44,603 nucleotides of DNA, from NCBI RefSeq assembly GCF_003336425.1, contig NZ_QEIO01000079.1, forward strand, positions 1 to 44,603, in the 5' to 3' direction. The notes below the pieces were generated by a model. The model saw only the letters and a list, made by a program, of their open reading frames with translations, was not told the DNA's origin and did no database searches. Positions 31,602 through 41,751 of this stretch are shown piece by piece (the stretch's first letter is position 1; each line of letters starts with the position of its first letter). The position numbers were made by a program, and so were the translations under genes. The DNA is from Marinitenerispora sediminis (GTDB lineage Bacteria > Actinomycetota > Actinomycetes > Streptosporangiales > Streptosporangiaceae).

Positions 31602-33389
31602 ATGACCGAGCAGATGACCGGAGCCCAATCGCTCATCAGGTCGCTGGAGCATGTCGGCGTCGACGTCGTGTTCGGGATTCCCGGTGGCGCCATCCTGCCC
31701 GCCTACGACCCGCTCTACGACTCGGCCAAGGTGCGCCACATCCTCATGCGGCACGAGCAGGGCGCCGGTCACGCCGCGGAGGGCTACGCCTACGCCACCG
31801 GCCGCCCGGGCGTGTGCATGGCCACCAGCGGGCCGGGGGCCACCAACCTCGTCACCCCGCTCGCCGACGCCTACATGGACTCCGTGCCGATGGTCGCGAT
31901 CACCGGCCAGGTCGCCGCTCCCCTGATCGGCACGGACGCCTTCCAGGAGGCGGACATCTGCGGCATCAGCATGCCGATCACCAAGCACAACTTCCTGGTG
32001 CGCGAGGCGGCCGACATCCCCCGCATCGTCGCCGAGGCGTTCCACATCGCCTCGACCGGCCGGCCCGGCCCCGTGCTCGTCGACATCGCCAAGACCGCGC
32101 TGCAGGCCGGCACCGAGTTCCAGTGGCCGCAGCGCCTCGACCTCCCCGGATACCGCCCGGTCACCAAGCCGCACGGCAAGCAGGTCCGCGAGGCCGCCCG
32201 TCTGATCGCCGAAGCGCGCCGCCCGGTGCTCTACGTCGGCGGCGGGGTGCTCAAGGCCGGTGCCGCGCAGGAGCTGCGGGTGCTCGCCGAGCTGACCGGA
32301 CTCCCGGTCGTCACCACCCTGATGGCCCGCGGCGCGTTCCCCGACAGCCACCGCCAGCACCTCGGCATGCCGGGTATGCACGGTACGGTCGCCGCCGTGG
32401 GCGCCCTGCAGCGCGCCGACCTCATCGTCGCGCTCGGCGCGCGCTTCGACGACCGGGTCACCGGCAAGCTGGACAGCTTCGCGCCCGACGCCAAGATCGT
32501 GCACGCCGACATCGACCCCGCCGAGATCTCCAAGAACCGGCACGCCGACGTCCCGATCGTCGGCGACTGCCGCGAGGTCCTCGCCGACCTGGTCGTGGCG
32601 GTCCGCGCCGACCAGGCGGCCGGCCGGCAGGGCGACTACGAGGCGTGGTGGGCGCAGCTGGACCGGCTGCGCACCGACTACCCGCTCGGCTACGAGCAGC
32701 CCGCCGACGGCTCCCTGGCCCCGCAGCACGTCATCAAGCGGCTCGGTGAGATCGTCGGGCCGGACGCCGCCTACGTGCCCGGCGTCGGCCAGCACCAGAT
32801 GTGGGCCGCCCAGTTCATCGACTACGAGAAGCCCGGCAGCTTCATCAACTCCGGCGGTGCCGGGACGATGGGCTTCTCGGTCCCGGCCGCGCTCGGCGCC
32901 AAGGTCGGGCGGCCGGACCAGGCGGTGTGGTCGATCGACGGCGACGGCTGCTTCCAGATGACCAACCAGGAGCTCGCCACCTGCGCGGTCGAAGGCATCC
33001 CGATCAAGGTCGCGGTGGTCAACAACGGCAACCTCGGCATGGTCCGGCAGTGGCAGACCCTCTTCTACGAGGGCCGCTACTCCAACACCAACCTGCAGAC
33101 CGCGCCGCCGGCCGGCGGCGGCAAGGTCCGGATCCCGGACTTCGTGCGGCTCGCCGAGGCGTACGGTTGTGTCGGGCTGCGATGCGAGCGCGCCGAGGAC
33201 GTCGACGCCACCATCGAGAAGGCCATGGCCATCGACGACGCGCCGGTCGTCGTGGACTTCACCGTCAACCACGACGCGATGGTGTGGCCGATGGTCGGAC
33301 CGGGCGTCAGCAACGACAACATCCAGTACGCGCGCGACATGGCGCCGGACTGGGACGACGAGGACGAGGAGAGGGCCACCTTCCGATGA
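31602..33389 (+). CDS. ilvB: Acetolactate synthase large (catalytic) subunit
   Basis: A 595-residue ThDP enzyme making acetolactate or acetohydroxybutyrate, the first common step of valine, leucine and isoleucine synthesis. The catalytic glutamate is E52 in [14 protein letters not shown]. The ThDP/Mg motif is [12 protein letters not shown] near 446, with the Asn-Asn-Gly-Asn segment ([14 protein letters not shown]) near 472. FDDRVTGKL near 283 belongs to the FAD domain. The ATG at 31602 has aagga seven bases upstream; an in-frame ATG at 31614 is less likely. Expression is controlled by the attenuator at 31448-31553. The stop overlaps the ilvN start (ATGA), so subunit synthesis is coupled. Confidence 0.97.
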   Translation: MTEQMTGAQSLIRSLEHVGVDVVFGIPGGAILPAYDPLYDSAKVRHILMRHEQGAGHAAEGYAYATGRPGVCMATSGPGATNLVTPLADAYMDSVPMVAITGQVAAPLIGTDAFQEADICGISMPITKHNFLVREAADIPRIVAEAFHIASTGRPGPVLVDIAKTALQAGTEFQWPQRLDLPGYRPVTKPHGKQVREAARLIAEARRPVLYVGGGVLKAGAAQELRVLAELTGLPVVTTLMARGAFPDSHRQHLGMPGMHGTVAAVGALQRADLIVALGARFDDRVTGKLDSFAPDAKIVHADIDPAEISKNRHADVPIVGDCREVLADLVVAVRADQAAGRQGDYEAWWAQLDRLRTDYPLGYEQPADGSLAPQHVIKRLGEIVGPDAAYVPGVGQHQMWAAQFIDYEKPGSFINSGGAGTMGFSVPAALGAKVGRPDQAVWSIDGDGCFQMTNQELATCAVEGIPIKVAVVNNGNLGMVRQWQTLFYEGRYSNTNLQTAPPAGGGKVRIPDFVRLAEAYGCVGLRCERAEDVDATIEKAMAIDDAPVVVDFTVNHDAMVWPMVGPGVSNDNIQYARDMAPDWDDEDEERATFR

Positions 33390-33910
33390 GTCTGCACACG
33401 CTTTCCGTCCTCGTGGAGGACACACCGGGCGTGCTGGCCCGCGCGTCCGGCCTGTTCTCCCGCCGTGGATTCAACATCCACTCCCTCACGGTGGGCCCCA
33501 CCGAGTACGAGGGGCTGTCCCGCATGACGATCGTGGTCAACTGCGACCGCCACCCCCTGGAGCAGGTGACCAAGCAGCTCAACAAGCTGGTGAACGTCAT
33601 CAAGATCGTCGAGATGGACACCGACGCCTCCGTGCGCCGGGAGCTGCTGCTGATCAAGGTCAAGGCCGACGCCGCCAGCCGCTCCCACGTGCTGGAGACG
33701 GCCGAGCTGTTCCGGGCCAACGTCGTCGACGTCAGCCCGGACGTGGTCGTCATCGAGGCGACCGGCAAGCCCGAGAAGCTCGAAGCGCTGATCCGCAACC
33801 TGGAGCCGTTCGGGATCAAGGAGCTGGTGAAGTCAGGGCTGGTCGCCCTCGGCCGCGGACCGCGGTCCATCACCGACCGCTCCCTGCGCGCCGTCGAACG
33901 CAGCGCGTGA
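33386..33910 (+). CDS. ilvN: Acetolactate synthase small (regulatory) subunit
   Basis: A 174-residue protein with an N-terminal ACT domain ([21 protein letters not shown], then [15 protein letters not shown]) and the C-terminal ALS_ss domain ([21 protein letters not shown]). It binds IlvB, stimulates it and gives valine feedback inhibition through the ACT dimer. Length is normal. The ATG overlaps the ilvB stop. A 113-bp GC-rich gap with a small hairpin separates it from ilvC. Confidence 0.96.
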   Translation: MSLHTLSVLVEDTPGVLARASGLFSRRGFNIHSLTVGPTEYEGLSRMTIVVNCDRHPLEQVTKQLNKLVNVIKIVEMDTDASVRRELLLIKVKADAASRSHVLETAELFRANVVDVSPDVVVIEATGKPEKLEALIRNLEPFGIKELVKSGLVALGRGPRSITDRSLRAVERSA

Positions 33911-34023
33911 CCGCCGCGCGCCAGCGCGGCCGGCGCACCGTACCCGCCGGCCCGTACCCGGCCGCCGCGCCCCCGGCCGGCGGCCCCGGGCCCGCGTCCG
34001 CAACCAACAAGGAGTAAGCCGAA

Positions 34024-35019
34024 GTGGCAGCAGAGATGTACTACGACGACGCCGCCGACCTGAGCGTCATCCAGGGGCGCAAGGTCGCCGTCATCGGTTA
34101 CGGCAGCCAGGGGCACGCGCACGCGCTGTCGCTGCGGGATTCCGGCGTCGACGTCCGGGTGGGCCTCGCCGAGGGCTCCAAGAGCCGCGCGAAGGCCGAG
34201 GAGGAGGGGCTGCGGGTCGTCACGCCCGCGCAGGCGGCTCAGGAGGCCGACCTCATCATGATCCTGGTCCCCGACCACATCCACCGGGACCTGTACGCCG
34301 ACGAGATCGCCCCGCACCTCCAGGAGGGCGACGCGCTGTTCTTCGGCCACGGTTTCAGCATCCGCTACGGTCTGATCGAGCCGCCGGCCGGCGTGGACGT
34401 CGCCATGGTCGCCCCCAAGGGGCCGGGCCACCTGGTCCGCCGCCAGTTCGAGGAGGGGCGCGGCGTCCCGGTGCTGGTCGCGGTGGAGAAGGACGCCTCC
34501 GGCTCCGCCTGGGAGCTGGCGCTGTCCTACGCCAAGGGCATCGGCGGCACCCGCGCCGGCGCGCTGAAGACCACCTTCACCGAGGAGACCGAGACCGACC
34601 TGTTCGGCGAGCAGGCCGTGCTGTGCGGCGGCGTCTCCGAGCTGATCAAGGCCGGGTTCTCCACCCTCGTCGAGGCCGGCTACCAGCCCGAGGTCGCCTA
34701 CTTCGAGTGCCTGCACGAGATGAAGCTGATCGTCGACCTCATGTACGAGGGCGGCATCTCCAAGATGTACTGGTCCGTCTCGGACAACGCGGAGTTCGGC
34801 GGCTACACCCGCGGCCCGCGCGTCATCACCGAGCAGACCCGTGAGGAGATGCGCCGGATCCTCGCCGAGGTGCGCGACGGCACCTACGCCCGCGAGCTCG
34901 TGGCGGAGTTCGACGCCGGACGGCCGAACTTCCTCAAGCGCCGCGAGGCCGAGCAGAGCGAGCAGATCGAGAAGGTGGGCGCGGAGCTGCGCCCGCTCAT
35001 GAGCTGGCTGAAGGGCTGA
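34024..35019 (+). CDS. ilvC: Ketol-acid reductoisomerase (class I)
   Basis: A 331-residue NADPH enzyme that isomerises and reduces acetolactate and acetohydroxybutyrate in the second common step. The Rossmann motif [17 protein letters not shown] begins near residue 26, with the phosphate-binding loop [11 protein letters not shown] near 57. KGPGHLVRR, the Mg ligands in [18 protein letters not shown] (near 186-203) and the conserved glutamates in [13 protein letters not shown] (near 228) are intact. Length fits the short class. GTG 34024 has aaggag nine bases upstream; ATG 34036 is an alternative. It follows ilvN and probably shares its transcript. A hairpin at 35031-35086 follows. Confidence 0.97.
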   Translation: MAAEMYYDDAADLSVIQGRKVAVIGYGSQGHAHALSLRDSGVDVRVGLAEGSKSRAKAEEEGLRVVTPAQAAQEADLIMILVPDHIHRDLYADEIAPHLQEGDALFFGHGFSIRYGLIEPPAGVDVAMVAPKGPGHLVRRQFEEGRGVPVLVAVEKDASGSAWELALSYAKGIGGTRAGALKTTFTEETETDLFGEQAVLCGGVSELIKAGFSTLVEAGYQPEVAYFECLHEMKLIVDLMYEGGISKMYWSVSDNAEFGGYTRGPRVITEQTREEMRRILAEVRDGTYARELVAEFDAGRPNFLKRREAEQSEQIEKVGAELRPLMSWLKG

Positions 35020-35030
35020 GCCGCCCCTCC

Positions 35031-35086
35031 GCCGGTGCGGCCGGGCTCCGTCTCCTCGGACGGGGTCCGGCCGCGCCCGCACCGGC
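35031..35086 (+). terminator. Hairpin terminator after ilvC
   Basis: gccggtgcgg (35031-35040) pairs with ccgcaccggc-type sequence at 35077-35086, and an inner ggccgg/ccggcc helix extends it. It ends the ilvBNC unit; a tagact -10-like box at 35147-35152 then precedes serA. Confidence 0.6.
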
Positions 35087-35257
35087 CGGATCGGGCCGCC
35101 GCGCGCGTCCCGGGCCCCGTGCCGTGTGTGATCCCGACCTGCGCACTAGACTTCTGCTGGCCATTCCGCCTGCCGGAACTGCCGGAGGCGTGGAGCGCGC
35201 CGAGACCCCGGACGCAGCCCCGCGCGCCGCCGCCGCAACCCACATAAGGATCTAGCT

Positions 35258-36844
35258 GTGCCCAAGCCCGCCGTTCTTGTCGCGGAAGAACTCTCGCCCG
35301 CTGGTATCGCGCTGCTGGAGGAGGACTTCGAGGTCCGCTCCACCGACGGCGCCGACCGATCGCGGCTGCTTCCGGCCCTCGCCGACGTCGACGCCCTGAT
35401 CGTGCGCAGCGCGACCCGGGTCGACGCCGAGGCGCTGGCCGCGGCGCCGAAGCTCAAGGTGGTGGCGCGCGCCGGCGTGGGGTTGGACAACGTCGACGTG
35501 GAGGCCGCCACCAAGGCCGGCGTGCTCGTCGTGAACGCGCCGACCTCCAACATCATCAGCGCCGCCGAGCAGGCCATCAACCTCCTGCTGGCCAGCGCGC
35601 GCAACACCGCCCCCGCGCACCAGGCGCTGGTGAACGGCGAGTGGAAGCGCTCGAAGTACACCGGTGTCGAGCTGTACGACAAGACGGTCGGCATCGTGGG
35701 CCTGGGGCGCATCGGCGTGCTCGTGGCCCAGCGGCTGTCGGCGTTCGGCGCCCGGCTGATCGCCTACGACCCGTTCGTGCAGCCGGCCCGTGCCGCGCAG
35801 ATGGGTGTCGAGGTGGTCGGACTGGACGAGCTCCTGGAGCGCAGCGACTTCATCACCGTGCACCTCCCGAAGAACAAGGACACCCTCGGCCTGATCGGCG
35901 AGGAGGCGCTGCGGCGGGTCAAGCCCACCGTCCGCGTCATCAACGCCGCCCGCGGCGGGATCGTGGACGAGGCCGCGCTGTACCGGGCCCTCAAGGAGGG
36001 CCGGGTCGCCGGCGCGGGAATCGACGTGTTCGCCAAGGAGCCGTGCACCGACAGTCCGCTGTTCGAGTTCGAGAACGTGGTCGTGGCCCCGCACCTGGGC
36101 GCCAGCACCCACGAGGCGCAGGAGAAGGCGGGCACCCAGGTCGCCCGGTCCGTGAAGCTCGCGCTCTCGGGCGAGTTCGTCCCCGACGCGGTGAACGTGC
36201 AGGGCGGCGCGGTGGCCGAGGACGTCAAGCCGGGGCTGCCGCTGGCCGAGAAGCTCGGCCGGATCTTCACCGCGGTCGCCGGCGGGATCGCCAGCCGGAT
36301 CGACGTCGAGGTGCGCGGCGAGATCGCCGCACACGACGTCAAGGTGGTGGAGCTCGCCGCGCTCAAGGGGGTCTTCGGCGGTGTGGTCGAGGAGGCCGTC
36401 ACCTACGTCAACGCGCCGCTGCTCGCCAAGGAGCGCGGTGTCGAGGTGAACCTGGTGACCAGCGACGACAGCTCCGACTGGCGCAACGTCATCGCGGTGC
36501 GCGGCATCCTGGCCGACGGTCAGCGGGTCTCGGTCTCCGGTACGCTCACCGGTCCGCGGCAGAGCGAGAAGCTGGTCGAGCTGAACGGCTACGGCATGGA
36601 GATCGCGCTGAGCGAGCACATGGCGTTCCTGTCCTACGAGGACCGGCCGGGCATCGTCGGGATCGTCGGCGCGCTGCTCGGCGACGCGGGCGTGAACATC
36701 GCCGGCATGCAGGTGAGCCGGGACGCCGAGGGCGGCAAGGCGCTCATCACGCTCACCGTGGACTCCGCGATCCCGGCGGAGACGCTGGAGGCGATCTCCA
36801 CCGAGATCCGCGCCGAGAGCACCCGCCAGGTCGACCTGGTCTGA
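35258..36844 (+). CDS. serA: D-3-phosphoglycerate dehydrogenase, long form
   Basis: A 528-residue enzyme, first step of serine synthesis from 3-phosphoglycerate. The NAD domain has GLGRIGVLVAQRL near 147 and NAARGGIVDEAAL near 229; the catalytic Arg/Glu/His set is seen in the NAARGG segment, in GIDVFAKEPCTD near 258 and in APHLGAST near 279. An allosteric substrate-binding domain (about 320-450) and a C-terminal ACT domain (SYEDRPGIVGIVGALLGDAGVNIA near 455) complete the type found in Mycobacterium, so serine feedback is likely. GTG 35258 has aagga eight bases upstream. serA has its own promoter region after the ilvC terminator and ends in a perfect hairpin. Confidence 0.96.
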   Translation: MPKPAVLVAEELSPAGIALLEEDFEVRSTDGADRSRLLPALADVDALIVRSATRVDAEALAAAPKLKVVARAGVGLDNVDVEAATKAGVLVVNAPTSNIISAAEQAINLLLASARNTAPAHQALVNGEWKRSKYTGVELYDKTVGIVGLGRIGVLVAQRLSAFGARLIAYDPFVQPARAAQMGVEVVGLDELLERSDFITVHLPKNKDTLGLIGEEALRRVKPTVRVINAARGGIVDEAALYRALKEGRVAGAGIDVFAKEPCTDSPLFEFENVVVAPHLGASTHEAQEKAGTQVARSVKLALSGEFVPDAVNVQGGAVAEDVKPGLPLAEKLGRIFTAVAGGIASRIDVEVRGEIAAHDVKVVELAALKGVFGGVVEEAVTYVNAPLLAKERGVEVNLVTSDDSSDWRNVIAVRGILADGQRVSVSGTLTGPRQSEKLVELNGYGMEIALSEHMAFLSYEDRPGIVGIVGALLGDAGVNIAGMQVSRDAEGGKALITLTVDSAIPAETLEAISTEIRAESTRQVDLV

Positions 36845-36849
36845 CGTGC

Positions 36850-36883
36850 GGTCCGCCGTGCCGCCCGGGCGGCACGGCGGACC
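36850..36883 (+). terminator. Perfect palindromic terminator after serA
   Basis: ggtccgccgtgccgccc (36850-36866) is immediately followed by its exact reverse complement (36867-36883), six bases past the stop codon. A second hairpin, ccccgtc/gacgggg, is at 36903-36921. Confidence 0.78.
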
Positions 36884-37116
36884 CGCCCCGGGCGGCGGGC
36901 ATCCCCGTCCGGTAGACGGGGGCCGCCCGGCCCGGTTGTTCGGACGTCCGATAGTCTGACGTCCTCGTAGTTCCCGCGCGACGCCGCCCGCCGCATCCAT
37001 CCGGCGGCGACGGCTTCCGGTCTGGCGATCCCACCGGCTCACGCGCCCCTCCGGCGCCGCGGTTCCACCGCGGCGCGGCCGACTGTTCCACCGAGCCCCG
37101 TGGGGAGAGGATCGCC

Positions 37117-37215
37117 ATGTACGACACCACGTCCACCGCCGACGCCGACGAGGCCACCCGGGCCGTCCAGACCGCTCTGGACCGCCGGGACAACGGCGGG
37201 CCCGCGGGTCGCTAG
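37117..37215 (+). CDS. Possible 32-residue small protein
   Basis: ATG 37117 with ggggagagg eight bases upstream opens a 32-codon frame (MYDTTSTADADEATRAV..., ending GGPAGR). Third positions are mostly G/C and the peptide is hydrophilic and acidic. No family recognised. The rest of 36884-37358 holds a palindrome cggacgtccg (36941-36950) next to a tagtct box, probably the promoter for this ORF and leuB. Confidence 0.4.
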   Translation: MYDTTSTADADEATRAVQTALDRRDNGGPAGR

Positions 37216-37358
37216 GCTTGTCTCATTCCCGTTTCCGCTGGTCTCAGCATGTGAGAAGCCGCCTGACGCGGCGGCGAGCGGGAGGCGGGTCGGCGCCGCA
37301 CGCGCCGCCCCGGACCAGTGCCCCGTCCCGACGAGTTCTACGAAGTTGAGGCAATCGC

Positions 37359-38423
37359 ATGGCTGCTCGCACCGTGAAGTTGGCCGTCATCCCCGGTGAC
37401 GGCATCGGCCCCGAGGTCGTCGCCGAGGGGCTGAAGGTGCTCGCCACCGTGGCCCCCGCGCACGATTTGGCGCTCGACACCACCGAGTACGAGCTCGGGG
37501 CCAAGCGGTGGCACGCCACGGGCGAGACCCTGCCCGACTCGGTGGAGCAGGAGCTCCGCGAGCACCAGGCGATCTTCCTCGGCGCGGTCGGCGACCCGAC
37601 GGTGCCCAGCGGCGTCCTGGAGCGCGGGCTGCTCCTGCGGCTGCGGTTCAGCTTCTCGCACTACGTCAACCTGCGGCCGGTCCGGCTGTACCCCGGCGTG
37701 CACACGCCGCTCGCCGACGTCGGGCCCGAGGACGTCGACATGCTCGTCGTGCGCGAGGGCACCGAAGGCCCCTACGCCGGCATGGGCGGCGTGCTGCGCA
37801 AGGGCACGCCCGGCGAGATCGCCACGCAGGACAGCGTCAACACCCGCTTCGGGGTGGAGCGCGTCGTGCGCTACGCCTTCGAGAAGGCGGCGGCGCGCCC
37901 GCGCCGCAGGCTCACCCTCGTGCACAAGGACAACGTCCTGACCTTCGCCGGCGAGCTGTGGCAGCGCGTGGTGCGCGAGGTCGGCGCCGAGTACCCGCAG
38001 GTCTCCGTCGACTACCTGCACGTCGACGCGGCCACCATGTTCTTCGTCACCCAGCCGGCCCGCTTCGACGTCGTGGTCACCGACAACCTGTTCGGCGACA
38101 TCATCACCGACCTCGGCGCGGCGGTCGCCGGCGGCATCGGACTGGCCGCGAGCGGCAACATCAACCCCGAGGGGGACTTCCCGAGCATGTTCGAGCCGGT
38201 GCACGGCTCCGCGCCGGACATCGCGGGCCAGGGCAAGGCCGACCCGACCGCGACCATCCTGTCCGCCGCCATCATGCTCGACCACCTCGGTTACGCCGAC
38301 GCCGCGCGCCGCATCGAGCGCGCGGTCGGCGACGACCTCCAGGCCCGTGCGAAGGAGGGCCTGGTCCGCTCCACCGCCCAGATCGGCGACGACATCGTCC
38401 GGCGAGTAGCCGAGCAGGGCTGA
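37359..38423 (+). CDS. leuB: 3-Isopropylmalate dehydrogenase
   Basis: A 354-residue NAD-dependent beta-decarboxylating dehydrogenase of leucine synthesis. [10 protein letters not shown] near 10 is the family N-terminus. Substrate arginines occur in [15 protein letters not shown] near 96; [11 protein letters not shown] near 129, the catalytic lysine in HKDNVL near 190, the metal aspartates in [14 protein letters not shown] near 243 and [18 protein letters not shown] near 277 are all present. ATG 37359. No leader peptide rich in Leu was seen upstream. A stem-loop that contains the stop codon (38414-38445) may end transcription. Confidence 0.95.
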   Translation: MAARTVKLAVIPGDGIGPEVVAEGLKVLATVAPAHDLALDTTEYELGAKRWHATGETLPDSVEQELREHQAIFLGAVGDPTVPSGVLERGLLLRLRFSFSHYVNLRPVRLYPGVHTPLADVGPEDVDMLVVREGTEGPYAGMGGVLRKGTPGEIATQDSVNTRFGVERVVRYAFEKAAARPRRRLTLVHKDNVLTFAGELWQRVVREVGAEYPQVSVDYLHVDAATMFFVTQPARFDVVVTDNLFGDIITDLGAAVAGGIGLAASGNINPEGDFPSMFEPVHGSAPDIAGQGKADPTATILSAAIMLDHLGYADAARRIERAVGDDLQARAKEGLVRSTAQIGDDIVRRVAEQG

Positions 38424-38445
38424 GTCGAACCCGTCTCAGCCCTGC
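38414..38445 (+). terminator. Hairpin spanning the leuB stop
   Basis: gcagggctgag (38414-38424, containing the TGA) pairs perfectly with ctcagccctgc (38435-38445). A second hairpin, cgggcgcgcc-cac-ggcgcgcccg-type, lies at 38491-38513. Confidence 0.6.
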
Positions 38446-38630
38446 CGGCACCCGGCGCGGCTGAGGCATCTGGACACCTCCATGGTGCTACGGGCGCGCC
38501 CACGGCGCGCCCGTTCGCCATGTTCGCCCAGTTCGGTGGGGGATATGGCCCGGGACGCGGCGATTCGGCAGACTGGAAGCCGGGTCGGCAGCGCCGCCGA
38601 CCCGCAGTACCCGAGAGGAACCTACGCGCT

Positions 38631-39746
38631 ATGAACACCACCACCACAAGCGGTCTGACGTTCGAGATCCGGCCGTCGTCCCAGCGGAGGACCCCGCAGG
38701 AACGAGCCGCGCTGCTGGAGAGCCCGGGGTTCGGCAACGTGTTCACCGACCACATGGTCACCATCCGCTACACGGAGGGCCGGGGCTGGCACGACGCCCG
38801 CCTGGAGCCCTACGGCCCGCTGCCGCTCGACCCGGCGACCGCCGCCCTGCACTACGCGCAGGAGATCTTCGAGGGTCTCAAGGCCTACCGGCACCCCGAC
38901 GGCTCGATCGCCGCGTTCCGCCCCGAGGTCAACGCGGCGCGGCTGAACGCCAGTGCCCGCCGCCTCGCCATGCCGGAACTGCCCGAGGACCTGTTCCTCC
39001 GCGCCATCGAGACGCTGCTGGAGCACGACCGCGAGTGGGTCCCCACGCAGGAGGGGCACAGCCTGTACCTGCGTCCGTTCATGTTCGCCACCGACGTCGG
39101 CCTGGGGGTCAACAACCCGTCCCGCAGCTACCTGTTCCTCGTGATCGCCTCCCCGGCGGCCTCGTACTTCTCGGGCGGGATCAAGCCGGTCACCGTCTGG
39201 CTGAGTGAGGACTACACCCGCGCCGCGCCGGGCGGCACGGGCGCCGCGAAGTTCGCCGGCAACTACGCCGCGAGCTTCCTCGCCCAGGCCCAGGCGGTCG
39301 AGCAGGGGTGCGACCAGGTCGTCTGGCTCGACGCGGTGGAGCACCGGTGGGTCGAGGAGATGGGGGGCATGAACCTGTTCTTCGTGTTCGGATCCGGGGA
39401 GAACGCCCGGCTGCTCACCCCGGCCCTCACCGGGACCCTCCTCCCGGGGATCACCCGCGACTCGCTGCTCAAGCTCGGCCCGGAGCTCGGCATCCCCGCC
39501 GAGGAGGGCCGGCTCTCCACCGACGAGTGGCGGGCGGCGGCGCTGAGCGGTGAGCTGACCGAGGTGTTCGCCTGCGGGACGGCCGCCGTCATCACGCCGG
39601 TCGGGCACGTCCGCAGCACCCAGGGCGACTTCCGGATCGGCGACGGAACGCCCGGACCGGTGACGATGCGGCTGCGCGAGGAGCTGGTCGGCATCCAGTA
39701 CGGCGAGCGTCCCGACAGCCACGGCTGGGTCCGCCGGGTCGGCTAG
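38631..39746 (+). CDS. ilvE: Branched-chain amino acid aminotransferase
   Basis: A 371-residue PLP fold-type IV transaminase, last step of valine, leucine and isoleucine synthesis. [14 protein letters not shown] near 74, [15 protein letters not shown] near 146, the PLP lysine K207 in [14 protein letters not shown] and the [13 protein letters not shown] segment near 324 are diagnostic of the long (BCAT) type. ATG 38631 has gagagga about 12 bases upstream; conserved sequence starts shortly after it. Upstream in-frame sequence lacks coding bias. A strong hairpin shared with the convergent epimerase gene follows. Confidence 0.96.
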   Translation: MNTTTTSGLTFEIRPSSQRRTPQERAALLESPGFGNVFTDHMVTIRYTEGRGWHDARLEPYGPLPLDPATAALHYAQEIFEGLKAYRHPDGSIAAFRPEVNAARLNASARRLAMPELPEDLFLRAIETLLEHDREWVPTQEGHSLYLRPFMFATDVGLGVNNPSRSYLFLVIASPAASYFSGGIKPVTVWLSEDYTRAAPGGTGAAKFAGNYAASFLAQAQAVEQGCDQVVWLDAVEHRWVEEMGGMNLFFVFGSGENARLLTPALTGTLLPGITRDSLLKLGPELGIPAEEGRLSTDEWRAAALSGELTEVFACGTAAVITPVGHVRSTQGDFRIGDGTPGPVTMRLREELVGIQYGERPDSHGWVRRVG

Positions 39747-39761
39747 CCCGCCGGGACACAC

Positions 39762-39806
39762 ACGCCGTCGCGGCCCCGCACGCACCGTGCGGGGCCGCGA
39801 CGGCGT
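39762..39806. terminator. Bidirectional terminator between ilvE and epimerase gene
   Basis: A 20-bp perfect stem (39762-39781 with 39787-39806) around a 5-nt loop, gcacc. It reaches the last base of the minus-strand gene's stop codon, so it can serve both convergent genes. Confidence 0.85.
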
Positions 39807-40759
39807 CAACGGGCGGCGAGTGCCTCGCGGTACCAGGCGAGGGTGGCGTCCAGCGCCGCGCCGAGCGGGGTCGGGCGTACGGCGAAGGCCCGTTCGAAGG
39901 CGGTCGAGTCCACGATCTGCGGCTCAGTGTGCTGGTAGAAGAGCTCGGCGTACTCCCGCATGAAGCGCTCATCGAATGGGCCGAACGCGCGCGGCTCGTC
40001 GAGCACCACGACCTTGAGCGGCCGGCCGACCCGCTCCTCGATCATCGCGTGCACCTCGCGGGTGGACACGGCCGGGGCGGTGGGCAGGTGCCATACCCGG
40101 CCGTCGCCCTCGGGGCGCTCGCCCAGCGTGGCCAGCCCGGAGGCGACGTCGCCGATGTAGCCGTAGCTGTGCGGCAGGTCGATGTCGCCGAGTGCCAGAA
40201 CCTCGCCACCGGTCAGGGCGCCGGGGAAGACGGCGCCGCCCAGGGTGGAGTTGACGACCCCGGGGCCGACGAAGTCGGCGGCCCGGCCCAGTGCGACCCG
40301 TACCCGTCCGGACTCGTGCGCGGCGAGGTAGACCTCGTCCAACCGGGCCCGCATGCGCCCCTTGCGGCCGGTCGCCCGCCACGGGGTGTCCTCGGCCATG
40401 GCGGCCCCGCCGGTGCTGCCGTAGGGGTAGAGCGTGTCCAGCACGACGAGCCGGACGCCCTCGACCTCGGCGGCGGCCAGGACCGCCTCCTGGATCCCCG
40501 GCAGCAGGTCCACCTGGCGGTGGTAGGCGACGTTGACGCAGTGGTAGACGGCGGCGGCGCCCGCCACAGCGGCGCGGACCTGGGCGGGGTCGGCGGCGTC
40601 GGCCGCGTACCGCGCGGCACCCGGGACGGGCGGGCCGTCGCCGCGGCGGTTGACCAGGCGGACCCGGTGGCCGCGGCGGGCGAGTTCGGCGGCGAGGGCG
40701 GTTCCGGCCGGGCCGGAGCCCAGGACGACGTGCTGGGCGGCAGGGGCGGTGCTGGGCAT
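39806..40759 (-). CDS. NAD(P)-dependent epimerase/dehydratase-like protein (extended SDR)
   Basis: A 317-residue Rossmann protein. The nucleotide motif GSGPAGTALAAELARRGHRV is near residue 14, followed by a DAADPAQVRAAVAGAAAVYHC segment and an LYPYGSTGG loop near 111. The usual YxxxK catalytic pair is not clear: the tyrosine may be in LYPYG, but no lysine sits four residues on, so it may be an atypical SDR reductase or NmrA-like sensor. The gene is divergent from a TetR-family regulator; agggag lies five bases before ATG 40759, and a -10-like tagaca overlaps the shared operator at about 40809-40827. Likely repressed by that regulator. Substrate unknown. Confidence 0.75.
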   Translation of the reverse strand: MPSTAPAAQHVVLGSGPAGTALAAELARRGHRVRLVNRRGDGPPVPGAARYAADAADPAQVRAAVAGAAAVYHCVNVAYHRQVDLLPGIQEAVLAAAEVEGVRLVVLDTLYPYGSTGGAAMAEDTPWRATGRKGRMRARLDEVYLAAHESGRVRVALGRAADFVGPGVVNSTLGGAVFPGALTGGEVLALGDIDLPHSYGYIGDVASGLATLGERPEGDGRVWHLPTAPAVSTREVHAMIEERVGRPLKVVVLDEPRAFGPFDERFMREYAELFYQHTEPQIVDSTAFERAFAVRPTPLGAALDATLAWYREALAAR

Positions 40760-40798
40760 GGGGACTCCCTAGGGGGCTGCGCGACCGTGTGGTTACGC

Positions 40799-40837
40799 TG
40801 TCTAACATACGTTATGGAATGTAACGTGCGCTAGGCT
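40799..40837. promoter_or_regulatory. Divergent promoters with TetR-type operator
   Basis: acgtta (40809-40814) and taacgt (40822-40827) form an inverted repeat with a 7-bp centre. It overlaps the rightward spacer before taggct (40832-40837, eight bases before GTG 40845) and the leftward promoter (-10 tagaca on the minus strand at 40804-40799). One repressor bound here would block both genes. Confidence 0.6.
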
Positions 40838-40844
40838 CTCTCAC

Positions 40845-41609
40845 GTGTCGGGTCGAGAGGAGACGGGTGTGGCACCGACCGGAGGGCCGCGGTCCCGCTA
40901 CCGGGAGCAGACGCGCGCCGAGATCAAGGCGATCGCGTTGCGGCAACTGGCGGAGGGGGGAATCGCGGCCGTCGCGCTCACCCGCATCGCCAAGGAACTC
41001 GGGCTGTCCGGCCCGGCGCTCTACCGCTACTTCGCCAACCGCGACGACCTGCTGACCGCGCTGATCCGGGACGCCTACGACGACGCGGCCGCGGCCATCG
41101 CCGACGCCGAGCCCCGAGCGGCGGGAGAACCGGCGCGGGAACGGCTGCACCGCCTGTCCGCCGCGTACCGGACGTGGGCGGCGACCCATCCGCACCGTTA
41201 CCTGCTGATCGCCGGTTCGCCGCAGCCCGGGTACACCGCCCCCGCCGATACCGTCGACCGCGCGCGGTCCGCACTCGGCCACTTCCTCCCGCTCTTCGCC
41301 GGAGCGGAACCGGTCCCCGCGGTTCTCCCCGTGGCGCGGCGGCTGACCGCGTGGGCAGAGCAGGAGCCGGCGGTCGCCGAGTGGGTCGCCGCGGCCGTGG
41401 CGGGGACATCAGGGGAAGCACCACGCGCGGACACCGGCGCCTCCGCCGCGACCGGAATCTGCCTAGCCGGCGCGCTCATGTCCTGGACGCGCACGCACGG
41501 CGTCGTCAGCCTGGAGGTCGCGGGGCACTTCGCCGGCATGGGGCACGACCCGGCGGGGTTGCTGGCGGCCGAGATCGACACCCTCGCCGACGCCTTCCGG
41601 CTCGACTGA
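40845..41609 (+). CDS. TetR-family transcriptional regulator
   Basis: A 254-residue regulator. The N-terminal helix-turn-helix is clear: IKAIALRQLAEGGIAAVALTRI near 27-48, then AKELGLSGPALYRYFANRDDLL. The C-terminal ligand domain (about 90-250) is of the WHG-like type, with AYRTWAATHPHRYLLIAG near 107. It probably represses itself and the divergent epimerase-like gene. GTG 40845 fits a leaderless transcript from taggct at 40832-40837. The ligand is unknown. A hairpin at 41659-41686 lies downstream. Confidence 0.88.
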   Translation: MSGREETGVAPTGGPRSRYREQTRAEIKAIALRQLAEGGIAAVALTRIAKELGLSGPALYRYFANRDDLLTALIRDAYDDAAAAIADAEPRAAGEPARERLHRLSAAYRTWAATHPHRYLLIAGSPQPGYTAPADTVDRARSALGHFLPLFAGAEPVPAVLPVARRLTAWAEQEPAVAEWVAAAVAGTSGEAPRADTGASAATGICLAGALMSWTRTHGVVSLEVAGHFAGMGHDPAGLLAAEIDTLADAFRLD

Positions 41610-41658
41610 CCCACGCTCCACCTCGCCGGACGCCGCGCGCCGTCCCGGTATGCGAGAT

Positions 41659-41686
41659 GCCCCGCACCGAGGACGTAGTGCGGGGC
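41659..41686. terminator. Hairpin between tetR and the small minus-strand ORF
   Basis: gccccgcac (41659-41667) and gtgcggggc (41678-41686) are perfectly complementary with a 10-nt loop. Located between convergent genes, so it may serve both. Confidence 0.65.
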
Positions 41687-41751
41687 TTGCGAAATGTCAG
41701 GCGAGGGACTGACGGCTTCCCCATGTCCTCACATCTCGGTGGCAACGCTGG

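Noticed and set aside
37359-37380. Leucine leader peptide for leuB
   Set aside because: No short ORF with clustered Leu codons and no T-tract hairpin was found between serA and leuB.
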